Positions 1 to 5,657 of a stretch of DNA of 26,895 nucleotides are shown here, piece after piece (within the stretch, counting starts at the first letter, position 1; the number at the start of each line of letters is the position of its first letter). The stretch is from CAYLZW01 sp964388085 (GTDB taxonomy: Bacteria; Myxococcota; UBA727; CAYLZW01), in assembly GCA_964388085.1 (NCBI GenBank), contig CAYLZW010000051.1:1-26895 (forward strand). Direction: 5' to 3'. The position numbers and the translations under genes are program-made. The notes under the pieces were generated by a model that saw only the letters and a list, made by a program, of their open reading frames with translations, was not told where the DNA came from and made no database searches.

Positions 1-1355
1 GGCACCTTCAGCTCATCCGCGATCCCGATGATCACGCCGCCCTTCGCGGTGCCGTCGAGCTTGGTCAGGATGATGCCCGTCAGCGGCACGGCGGCGCCGA
101 ACTCCTTGGCCTGCGCGATGGCGTTCTGGCCGACGGTGGAGTCGAGCACCAGCAGCACCTCGTGCGGGGCGCCCGGCTGCGCCTTGTCGAGGACGCGGGC
201 CACCTTTCTGAGCTCTTCCATCAGGTTCACCTTCGTGTGCAGGCGGCCGGCGGTGTCGCAGAGGACGACGTCATGGCCGCCCTCCTTCGCCTTGGTGACG
301 GCGTCGAAGAGCACGCTGGCGGGATCGGCGCCGTCCTTGTCGGAGCGCACCACGGGGCAGTCCGCACGCTTGCCCCAGATCTCGAGCTGCTCGGCCGCCG
401 CCGCGCGGAAGGTGTCACCGGCGCCGAGCAGGACGCTGTGGCCCTCGCCTTTCAGCTGCGCCGCGAGCTTGCCGATGCTGGTCGTCTTCCCGCTGCCGTT
501 GACGCCGAGGATCATGAACACCCGCGGCTTGTCGCCGTCGAGCGAGAGCGGCTGCGGCTCGACCTGCTGCAGGATCTTGCGCACCTCGTCCTTGAGGGCC
601 GCCTGCACGCGCGCGACGTCCTTGAGCTCCTTCGCCTTCAATTTGCCGCGTACGGCGTCGAGCAGCCGCTCCGCCGTGCGCGCGCCGATGTCGGCGGTGA
701 ACAGCACGGCCTCGAGGTCCTCGAGCACGTCGTCGTTGAGCTCGCGGCCGCCGAGCACCTTCGAGATGCGGCCGATGAAGCCGTCTCTCGTCGCGGACAG
801 CGCCGAGCGGAGCTGCTTCGCCTTCTGCTGCGCCTCCTCGGCCGCGCGCGTCGCCTCCTGCTCCCTTCGCTTGGCCTCGTCGATCTTCCGCTGCGCGGCC
901 GCTCGCTCCTCCTCATCGGCGGCGGCGCTGGCCTCGGCGGCCTGCTTCTCCGCGCGCTCCCGCTCCCGGCGCGCGCGCTCTTCGGCCGCCTTCTTCGCCA
1001 TCGCCTCCTTCTCGGCGGCGACGAGCTCACCAGCCCTCGGGCGCACGACCTCGGCGCCCGTGTCCGCCTCGAGCTCCGGGAGGGGTTCAGGAGGTCGCTT
1101 CTTGCCGCTGACGTAGTCCTCGAGGCCGTGCTCCTTGTCGGCCTCCTCGGACGCCTCCGTGAGGAGCTGTAGGCGCTCCTTCCGCTTCTTGCGCAGGAAG
1201 GCGATGCCGAGCACGACGAAGAGCACGCCGAACACGACGAGGAACGCGACGCCGGCGATGTCCGCGACGGGGATCGCGGTCGGATCGGGCGGCGCCGGCG
1301 TCTGGGCGGCGATCCGCTGGGTGACGGCGGTGACAGCGAAGAGGAGCTCGGACAA
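1..1355 (-). CDS. ftsY: Signal recognition particle receptor FtsY (3' end cut by window edge)
   Basis: SRP-receptor GTPase that docks ribosome-nascent chain/Ffh complexes at the inner membrane. About 451 codons are visible and the last few dozen lie beyond position 1. An N-terminal hydrophobic segment (about residues 34-54) followed by RKKRKE anchors the protein. A long Ala/Glu/Arg-rich charged linker (about residues 60-175) replaces the short acidic region of many FtsYs. The NG domain follows, with P-loop GVNGSGKTT (about residues 283-291), GDTFRAAAAEQL, DTAGRLHTK, LDSTVGQNA and TKLDGTAKGG. These are diagnostic SRP-GTPase motifs. The start is taken as TTG at 1355 because it has a G-rich stretch just upstream and keeps the membrane segment; no ATG or GTG lies in frame before it. 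Membrane-anchored FtsY is common in delta-type proteobacteria. Identity is very secure, the start less so. Confidence 0.95.
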   Translation of the reverse strand, partial: MSELLFAVTAVTQRIAAQTPAPPDPTAIPVADIAGVAFLVVFGVLFVVLGIAFLRKKRKERLQLLTEASEEADKEHGLEDYVSGKKRPPEPLPELEADTGAEVVRPRAGELVAAEKEAMAKKAAEERARRERERAEKQAAEASAAADEEERAAAQRKIDEAKRREQEATRAAEEAQQKAKQLRSALSATRDGFIGRISKVLGGRELNDDVLEDLEAVLFTADIGARTAERLLDAVRGKLKAKELKDVARVQAALKDEVRKILQQVEPQPLSLDGDKPRVFMILGVNGSGKTTSIGKLAAQLKGEGHSVLLGAGDTFRAAAAEQLEIWGKRADCPVVRSDKDGADPASVLFDAVTKAKEGGHDVVLCDTAGRLHTKVNLMEELRKVARVLDKAQPGAPHEVLLVLDSTVGQNAIAQAKEFGAAVPLTGIILTKLDGTAKGGVIIGIADELKV

Positions 1356-1431
1356 GACGACCCCCGGAGGGCAGTGACGAAGGACTGGGTCGGACGGCCT
1401 CCGATATGGGTACCGTCTCCGTCGCTGTCAA

Positions 1432-1447
1432 AGGGGCGCGCGCCCCT
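1432..1447. repeat. 16-bp perfect GC palindrome in the ftsY/SprT intergenic region
   Basis: AGGGGCGC followed by GCGCCCCT is a perfect inverted repeat lying between the divergent ftsY and SprT-like genes (gap 1356-1564). It could be a protein-binding site or a cruciform. It has no T-run and lies between promoters rather than after genes, so a terminator is unlikely. In DNA this rich in G and C such a palindrome can arise by chance. Confidence 0.35.
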
Positions 1448-1564
1448 CCGGCCTCGGTCTTCTGAACCGGAACGCAAACGCCGCCGATTCGGCACCGTTC
1501 CACTGGCTCACCCTCGACGGCGGACCCTGCGCGCGCGGTATGGTCGGGCCGGAAGATCACGCCC

Positions 1565-2410
1565 GTGTCCCCACAGCGAACCGTTCAGCTGCAGCTCACC
1601 CTCCCCTTCGAAGCGCGCGTCGCCGAGCGGCCCGCGCCCGCCGCGGCGACGCTGCCCTCGTCGCCGCCGTCGGCCGAGAAGCGGGTCTCGAGGACGAAGC
1701 TGCTCGAGGACGCCGTGCGCGCGCGCCTCGGCGGACACACCCGCGTCGTCATCACCGACGCCCGCACCGTGCTCGCGTCGCAGTCGGTGAAGAGCGGCGT
1801 ACGGACCGTGCGGCTGCACCAGATGTTCCTCGACGCTCCCGAGCGCGTGCGCGCCGCCCTCGCCCGCTTCCTCGAGGACGGCAACCGCCGCGCCGGCAAG
1901 GTCGTGGACGCGTTCATCCAGGAGCGCGAGCACCTGCTGGCGCTGCACGCGGACCCGCTGCCGCCGGACGCCCACGAGGGCGAGAACCATGACCTGCTCG
2001 AGATCTTCGTCGAGCTGAACGCCCGCTACTTCGGCTCCGGCATCGAGGCCGAGCTCACCTGGGGCAGCACCGGCTCCTTCCGCGGCACGTCGCGGCGGAG
2101 CATCACGCTCGGCTCCTACGACTACCGGGCCAAGCGCATCACGATCCATCCGGTCCTCGACCAGCCGCTCGTGCCGCGCATGTGCGTCGCGCGCATCCTG
2201 CACCACGAGATGTGCCACGCCCGGCACCCCGCGGAGGAGTCCCCGGGCGGCAGGCGACTCGTGCACACGCCCGCGTTCCGCCGCGAGGAGGCCCGCTTCG
2301 AGCGCGCCCATGAGGCGGACGCATGGTTGGATGGCAACCTCGAGGCGATCTTGCGCTACCGTGAGCGGCGTTCCACCCCGCGGCCGGAGGGTCGCAGGAG
2401 AGGTCCCTGA
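1565..2410 (+). CDS. SprT-like zinc metalloprotease domain protein
   Basis: 281 residues, GTG start at 1565. The SprT-like core is in the C-terminal half. ILHHEMCHARH carries the HExxH zinc site (H214, E215, H218), and a downstream HTPAFRREEARF (H234) supplies the typical third ligand region of SprT/Spartan-like proteins. The segment LNARYFG...LTWG at about residues 151-167 is the usual lead-in of this family. The N-terminal 140 residues are Arg/Ala-rich and include a stretch at about 60-110 resembling a helical bundle; I do not recognise it. There is no C-terminal zinc ribbon. Family members are thought to cut DNA-bound proteins, but most bacterial ones are uncharacterised, so the substrate is unknown. 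The stop codon is one base from the next start, suggesting co-transcription with the lipoprotein downstream. Confidence 0.88.
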   Translation: MSPQRTVQLQLTLPFEARVAERPAPAAATLPSSPPSAEKRVSRTKLLEDAVRARLGGHTRVVITDARTVLASQSVKSGVRTVRLHQMFLDAPERVRAALARFLEDGNRRAGKVVDAFIQEREHLLALHADPLPPDAHEGENHDLLEIFVELNARYFGSGIEAELTWGSTGSFRGTSRRSITLGSYDYRAKRITIHPVLDQPLVPRMCVARILHHEMCHARHPAEESPGGRRLVHTPAFRREEARFERAHEADAWLDGNLEAILRYRERRSTPRPEGRRRGP

Positions 2411-2411
2411 G

Positions 2412-2849
2412 ATGCTCGCTCGCGCCGCCTCCTCGCTCGTCATCCGCTGCCTCCCGCTGCTCGCGCTCGCCTTGCCGTCGCTCGTCGCGTGCGGCGGCCC
2501 GTCGGTGGAGCTGAGCGACGACACGCTCTCCGTCGTGCACGTGAGCCCGAGCCACGGCACCATCGAGGTCCGCCGCGATCCGATGATCGCGATCGGCTTC
2601 AGCGACGTCGTCGACGAGGCGTCGCTCGACGAGAGCCTCGCGCTGGTCTCGCAGGACGAAGGCGGCGGCACCAAGGCCGTGGAGTTCCGCGTGTTCGTCG
2701 ACGACACCGGCGCCGTGGTCACGCTCGCGCCCGACAACGTGCTCGACGCCCGCACGCTGCACCGGCTGGTCCTGACCGAGGGCCTGCGCGCGGCCTCTGG
2801 AGCGGTCATGGCCGCGCCCTTCCGGTCGGAGTTCATGACGCGCGAATAG
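2412..2849 (+). CDS. Small lipoprotein with Big_5-type Ig-like domain
   Basis: 145 residues from ATG 2412, one base after the SprT-like stop. The N-terminus (RAAS, then a hydrophobic stretch, then LVAC) is a lipoprotein signal with the lipidated cysteine in LVAC-G. The rest reads VVHVSPSHG...VRRDPMIAIGFSDVVDEASLDESL and ends in a VTLAPDNVLDARTLHRLVLTEGLR segment. This pattern (what happens, what it is like, then how far up to the end of a strand) is that of the bacterial Ig-like Big_5 domain found on surface proteins. A longer upstream reading exists from 2310 in the same frame, but it lies inside the SprT-like gene and would lose the signal peptide. Role unknown; probably a periplasmic or outer-membrane structural lipoprotein. 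Confidence 0.82.
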   Translation: MLARAASSLVIRCLPLLALALPSLVACGGPSVELSDDTLSVVHVSPSHGTIEVRRDPMIAIGFSDVVDEASLDESLALVSQDEGGGTKAVEFRVFVDDTGAVVTLAPDNVLDARTLHRLVLTEGLRAASGAVMAAPFRSEFMTRE

Positions 2850-2853
2850 GGTC

Positions 2854-2882
2854 TTGACGGCCCCGCGGAGTGTCCTTAGAAG
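2854..2882 (+). promoter_or_regulatory. Sigma-70-like promoter of tRNA-Gly
   Basis: TTGACG (2854-2859) and TAGAAG (2877-2882) are separated by exactly 17 bases. They match 5/6 and 4/6 of the housekeeping consensus and sit about 26 bases before the tRNA 5' end. This is one of few clear sigma-70 promoters visible in the window. Confidence 0.65.
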
Positions 2883-2908
2883 TTCCCTGCTCCCTGGAGC
2901 GCCACTGT

Positions 2909-2983
<75 letters not shown>

Positions 2984-2987
2984 AACG

Positions 2988-3015
2988 CTCGCTAAAAGCC
3001 CCCGAGAGATCGGGG
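2988..3015 (+). repeat. 28-bp direct repeat, copy 1 (possible attL)
   Basis: A 28-base sequence starting CTCGCTAAAAGCC and ending GATCGGGG recurs identically at 3525-3552. Copy 1 begins 5 bases after the tRNA CCA and includes the tRNA terminator stem. Flanks outside the 28 bases do not match. The two copies bracket a 537-bp unit with an integrase fragment, so they may be attachment-site halves. Confidence 0.75.
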
Positions 3016-3021
3016 GTTTTT
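2993..3021 (+). terminator. Rho-independent terminator of tRNA-Gly
   Basis: CCCCCGA, loop GAGA, TCGGGGG, then TTTTT, preceded by AAAAG. It is a strong hairpin with a T-run 16 bases after the tRNA 3' end. The A-run on the other side makes it partly bidirectional. Confidence 0.9.
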
Positions 3022-3027
3022 GCTTTA

Positions 3028-3150
3028 TCAGCTCCCTGGCCCGTCGTGGGGGTTCCACGTGAGGAGGCCAGCGGCGACGGCGTCGTCGAGGACTTGGCGA
3101 AGAGTGCGGAGCCCCCCGTTGACCGTCGCTGGTGCAGCTTTCCGCGCCAT
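3028..3150 (-). pseudogene. Remnant of a tyrosine integrase (core-binding domain only)
   Basis: The minus-strand frame ending at the TGA at 3028-3030 reads ARKAAPATVNGGLRTL, then RQVLDDAVAAGLL, then TWNPHDG. This matches the helix-turn pattern at the end of the SAM-like core-binding domain of phage integrases (typically ..SPATVNRxLxTLRxxLxxAVxxGLLxxNP..). No catalytic R...HxxR...Y domain follows: the frame stops right after the NP segment, against the tRNA terminator. Upstream sequence in the same frame up to 3465 does not look like an integrase. It is therefore a fragment of about 40 codons of a once larger gene. Its position next to tRNA-Gly and inside the 28-bp direct repeats supports a decayed integrative element. 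Confidence 0.6.
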
Positions 3151-3261
3151 CGACACATCGAGGAGCTGATGGCACGCCCGGCGTTCGCTCTCGCTAGCGA
3201 GCGCTGGCACACAGTATGGGCGGCTCCTCGCGCTCTGGCGCGAGTACATGGAGACGAAGAC

Positions 3262-3477
3262 ATGAACGTGCAAGCCAGCGGTATGGTCTTCGTCGGGACG
3301 TGCAGCGTGCAGACACCGGTGTGTACGGCGAAGACGCCCGCTCCCATCACAGCCGTGTACCAGGTGGAGACCAGGAAGCAGATCAACGTCTGCCGCGCGT
3401 GCTTCAAGCGGCTCGTCGACGAGGGCGGGTGGAACACGTCGTACGTCTTCGACCCCGACGCCCACACCTCACGTTAG
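3262..3477 (+). CDS. Small four-cysteine protein, possible zinc ribbon
   Basis: 71 residues, ATG at 3262 with GGAG 8-9 bases upstream. Cysteines are arranged C-x6-C (GTCSVQTPVC) then, about 23 residues on, CRAC in NVCRACFKRLVDEGGW. Two paired cysteines with such spacing suggest a treble-clef or zinc-ribbon metal site. I do not recognise the family. It is the only apparently intact gene between the two 28-bp repeats, next to the integrase remnant, and is followed by a terminator. It is therefore likely cargo left from an integrated element. An in-frame open stretch continues upstream to about 2854 but runs through the tRNA gene, so the longer reading is rejected. Confidence 0.62.
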   Translation: MNVQASGMVFVGTCSVQTPVCTAKTPAPITAVYQVETRKQINVCRACFKRLVDEGGWNTSYVFDPDAHTSR

Positions 3478-3524
3478 GGCCAAGAAGAGCCGGCGTTCGC
3501 GGCTCGGGCGTACCTCCGGGCGTA

Positions 3525-3552
3525 CTCGCTAAAAGCCCCCGAGAGATCGGGG
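3525..3552 (+). repeat. 28-bp direct repeat, copy 2 (possible attR)
   Basis: Identical to 2988-3015. It lies 48 bases after the stop of the four-cysteine gene and closes the 537-bp unit. It contains the second terminator hairpin. Confidence 0.75.
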
Positions 3553-3556
3553 TTTT
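3531..3556. terminator. Bidirectional terminator
   Basis: Near copy of the tRNA terminator: AAAAG, CCCCGA/TCGGGG stem with GAGA loop, then TTTT. It sits between the convergent four-cysteine gene and the lipoprotein gene at 3576, and can serve both because each side carries a T-run on its own strand. Confidence 0.75.
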
Positions 3557-3575
3557 CTCATGCCGGCGGCACGCG

Positions 3576-4235
3576 TCAGTCGAACGACGCGCGCAGGAAC
3601 CAGGCTCGTCGCGTGTACATCCCAAGGCGCGCGTGCCAGACGCCTTTGCCCTCGTGCACGGCGCCGTAGTGGAGCACGCCCTCGTCCACGCTGCCGCCGC
3701 CGCCGTCCTTCACGAGCCCGCGCCGCGCGGCGAGCTCGTCGATGAGGGCCCACGCCGCCTCCTCGTCGAGCGGAGCCGGGGTCTTGCGCGCGGCCACGGT
3801 GACGTCGATGCCCGCGTAGCCGCCGCGCACCACGAGCAGCGCGCCGAGCGCGTCGATCTCCGCCTCCAACACGTCGTCGGTGCCGCGGAGCTCGACCTGC
3901 TGCTGCTGCTCTCCCCGGCCGAGCTCGAGGCGCACCATCTGCAGGAAGCGTCCAGGGCCGGCGGGCTGTTTGTGGCCGTGCGAGGCGTACGTCACCTCGA
4001 GCCCGCCGGTCGTCGTCCGGGACTCGCCTTGCTTCAGCGGGAAGGTCTCGCCGGCGGGGATCGGGCGCGTAAAGGGATCCGCCGCCGTGATGATGTCGTC
4101 CACCGTGGGCGGCGCGGGCGGCGCGCGCTCCGTGACCGCGGCGGCGTCGTCGTCTCTCGGCTGCACCGGCGCGCCCTTCGAGCACGCGCTCGCGAGCGGC
4201 AAGCACACGAGCACGAGGGCGAGCGACACGCGCAC
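3576..4235 (-). CDS. Lipoprotein of unknown function
   Basis: 219 residues, GTG start at 4235. The signal ends in LASAC-S, a good lipobox, followed by a low-complexity Pro/Ala linker to about residue 45. The globular part contains PIPAGETFPLKQGESR, SHGHKQPAGPGRFLQMVRLELGRG and a Gln run; it is rich in beta-strand-like stretches. I do not recognise the family. The start lies 5 bases after the stop of the upstream tail-anchored protein gene, so the two are almost certainly one operon. A lipidated envelope protein and an inner-membrane tail-anchored protein may form a pair across the periplasm, but that is only inference. Confidence 0.78.
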   Translation of the reverse strand: MRVSLALVLVCLPLASACSKGAPVQPRDDDAAAVTERAPPAPPTVDDIITAADPFTRPIPAGETFPLKQGESRTTTGGLEVTYASHGHKQPAGPGRFLQMVRLELGRGEQQQQVELRGTDDVLEAEIDALGALLVVRGGYAGIDVTVAARKTPAPLDEEAAWALIDELAARRGLVKDGGGGSVDEGVLHYGAVHEGKGVWHARLGMYTRRAWFLRASFD

Positions 4236-4240
4236 GGAGG

Positions 4241-4759
4241 TCAGCCCTTCAAGAAGAACAGCGCGGCGCCGCCCGCGATGGCGGCGATGGCCATGAGCCC
4301 GACGAGGATGAGCCCGATGTTGCGGCCGCCGCCGGAGGACTCCGCCGGGCCCTTGCCGGCCTTGATGCTCACCTTGAAGCGCTCACCCTCGAGGAACTTG
4401 CGCGCGTCGTCGAGGAACTCGTCGTACTCGGCGCGGTCCAGGTGGAAGTCGCCCTTGCCGTGACGCTGCAGGTGCATGTCGTAGATGGCTTCATAGCTGT
4501 GCAGCACGGCGTTGTCGGTGCCGACGTCGAACCAGCCGGCGTTGAGCGGCGGGTGGCTCTTGCCGGCGTACGCCTTCAGCGTGATGCTGCTGCGCGCGAG
4601 CTTGCCGCCCTCGGTGGACTGCTCCGCCGAAGGCATGACGAGCACCACGCGCGGCGCCTTGCCGGAGAACTCGGTCGTCTGGAACTTCTTGTTGAAGACG
4701 TTCGCGACGATGTACGCGCGGCTCGCGAACTCGGTCTGAAACGCGCCTGCCTGCGTCAC
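4241..4759 (-). CDS. Tail-anchored membrane protein of unknown function
   Basis: 172 residues. The GTG at 4759 is chosen because GAGGAGG lies 6-7 bases upstream; the longer ATG reading from 4789 has no such site. The soluble part (residues 1 to about 140) contains FQTEFASRAYIVANVFNKKF and RYD-free, Lys-rich segments ending GERFKVSIKAGKGPAESSGGG. A single hydrophobic helix (GLILVGLMAIAAIAGGAALFF) closes the protein, leaving only LKG. That topology, cytoplasmic domain with C-terminal anchor and no signal peptide, is that of a tail-anchored protein. The family is not recognised. It is co-transcribed with the lipoprotein downstream. Confidence 0.78.
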   Translation of the reverse strand: MTQAGAFQTEFASRAYIVANVFNKKFQTTEFSGKAPRVVLVMPSAEQSTEGGKLARSSITLKAYAGKSHPPLNAGWFDVGTDNAVLHSYEAIYDMHLQRHGKGDFHLDRAEYDEFLDDARKFLEGERFKVSIKAGKGPAESSGGGRNIGLILVGLMAIAAIAGGAALFFLKG

Positions 4760-4811
4760 GGTGGGCCTCCTCGCGTGGCCCGAGGCCACCGGCTGACGTT
4801 ACTCGAAGCCC

Positions 4812-5027
4812 TCACTCGGGGTCGAGATGGACCTCTATCCGTGCGTCACCGACCTCGACGCGATCCCCCGCGCGGAGCTTCCGTCCGCGGCGCGTCTCGA
4901 CCTCGCCGTTGACCTTCACGGCGCCGTCCTGGATCAACCACTTGGCCTGCCCGCCCGTGCCGGCGACGCCCTCGCGCTTCAGCAGCTGATCGAGGCGGAT
5001 GTGGGGCACCGACAAGTCGTCCGTCAT
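4812..5027 (-). CDS. S4-domain RNA-binding protein, YbcJ-like
   Basis: 71 residues; ATG 5027 with GGAG 8 bases upstream is preferred over an in-frame start 19 codons earlier. Almost the whole protein is one S4 domain: IRLDQLLKREGVAGTGGQAK, WLIQDGAVKVNGEVETRRGRKL and RAGDRVEV. The TGGQAKWLI and VNGEVETRRGRKL segments are typical of the small stand-alone YbcJ/YaaA-type S4 proteins that bind structured RNA, often on the ribosome. The exact RNA target is unknown. It is divergent from the rhodanese-type selenoprotein gene that starts 115 bases away. Confidence 0.88.
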   Translation of the reverse strand: MTDDLSVPHIRLDQLLKREGVAGTGGQAKWLIQDGAVKVNGEVETRRGRKLRAGDRVEVGDARIEVHLDPE

Positions 5028-5142
5028 GCTTCGCTCCTGCCCGGCTCGCTCTCTAGCCGCGGGCGGCGGCGAGGGCAAAGCCACCCGCGGCGCGACCGCG
5101 CTTCGGGTTGCAGGCGCGCGGAGCGGCCATCATGATTCCCTC

Positions 5143-5637
5143 ATGAAGCGACGCAGCGGCATCTCTCTCTTCGCCATCGCGGCCGCCTGTCTCTGCCTCG
5201 GCGCCTGCCAGGACGCGAGCTCGAAGGCGCCCGCGGAGACGACCCCCACGACGACAGCTCCCTCCACCCCTAGCGCTCCGGCCGCGGAGAAGCACGACTA
5301 CCGCGAGATCACGCTCGACGAGGCGCTCGCGCTGCACAAGTCGGGCGCGGCCTTCTTCGACGTGAACGTCCCGGACTTTCGCGAGGAGTACGGCGTCGTG
5401 ACCGGCGCCAAGCTGGTCGACTCCGCCGTTCGCTATGACGTCGCGACGACGCTGCCGGCGGACAAGAACGCGGCGCTGATCTTCTACTGTACCAGCCGTT
5501 CTTGAACGGCTTCCCACGGAGCCGCGGGTCGCGCGGCTGAAGCTGGTTACCGAAACGCGCTCGTGATGTCCGACGGCCTGCTCGGCTGGAAGGAAGCCGG
5601 TCACCCCACCTCGGCGGTGAAGGCCAGCGGCGGCTGA
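5143..5637 (+). CDS. Rhodanese-domain lipoprotein with in-frame UGA, probable selenoprotein
   Basis: Read through TGA at 5503-5505, this is 164 residues ending at TGA 5635. The signal ends LGAC-Q (lipid Cys22), followed by a Thr/Pro linker. The rhodanese-like domain runs EITLDEALALHKSGAAFFDV (about 55-74), FREEYGVVTGA, then IFYC (Cys116) T-S-R-S-UGA(121)-T-A-S-H. Beyond the UGA, in the same frame, come AAEAGYRNALVMSDGLLGW and KEAGHP, the conserved C-terminal half of the fold. Relatives with a C-x4-C...ASH loop have cysteine where the UGA sits, so Sec121 would pair with Cys116 (C-x4-U). A stem-loop with a GGUCG apical loop begins 1-2 bases after the UGA. Conventional reading would give a 120-residue product lacking the domain's last third. 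A nonsense mutation is the alternative. Likely an envelope thiol/selenol redox or sulfurtransfer protein. Confidence 0.8.
5503..5545 (+). promoter_or_regulatory. Putative bacterial SECIS element for UGA decoding
   Basis: Starting at the UGA (5503-5505): lower stem 5507-5513 (CGGCUUC) pairs with 5539-5545 (GAAGCUG), including one G-U. A six-base 5' bulge follows at 5514-5519. The upper stem 5520-5526 (AGCCGCG) pairs perfectly with 5532-5538 (CGCGGCU), and the apical loop is GGUCG (5527-5531). There are 21 bases between the UGA and the loop G. Bacterial SECIS elements are hairpins just downstream of the UGA with a G/GU-containing apical loop recognised by SelB, and this layout fits. Pairing was worked out by hand, without energy calculation. 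Confidence 0.72.
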
Positions 5638-5657
5638 CCTTCACCATTCGGATCGAT

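Noticed and set aside
3028..3465. A 145-codon minus-strand gene encoding an intact integrase
   Set aside because: Only the last 40 residues resemble an integrase, and the catalytic domain is absent. The rest lies antisense to the four-cysteine gene and has no family pattern.
5143..5505. The rhodanese gene as a simple pseudogene broken by a frameshift
   Set aside because: The conserved C-terminal half continues in the same frame after the UGA, so there is no frameshift. A nonsense mutation is not excluded, but the SECIS-like hairpin and the Cys-position match favour selenocysteine.
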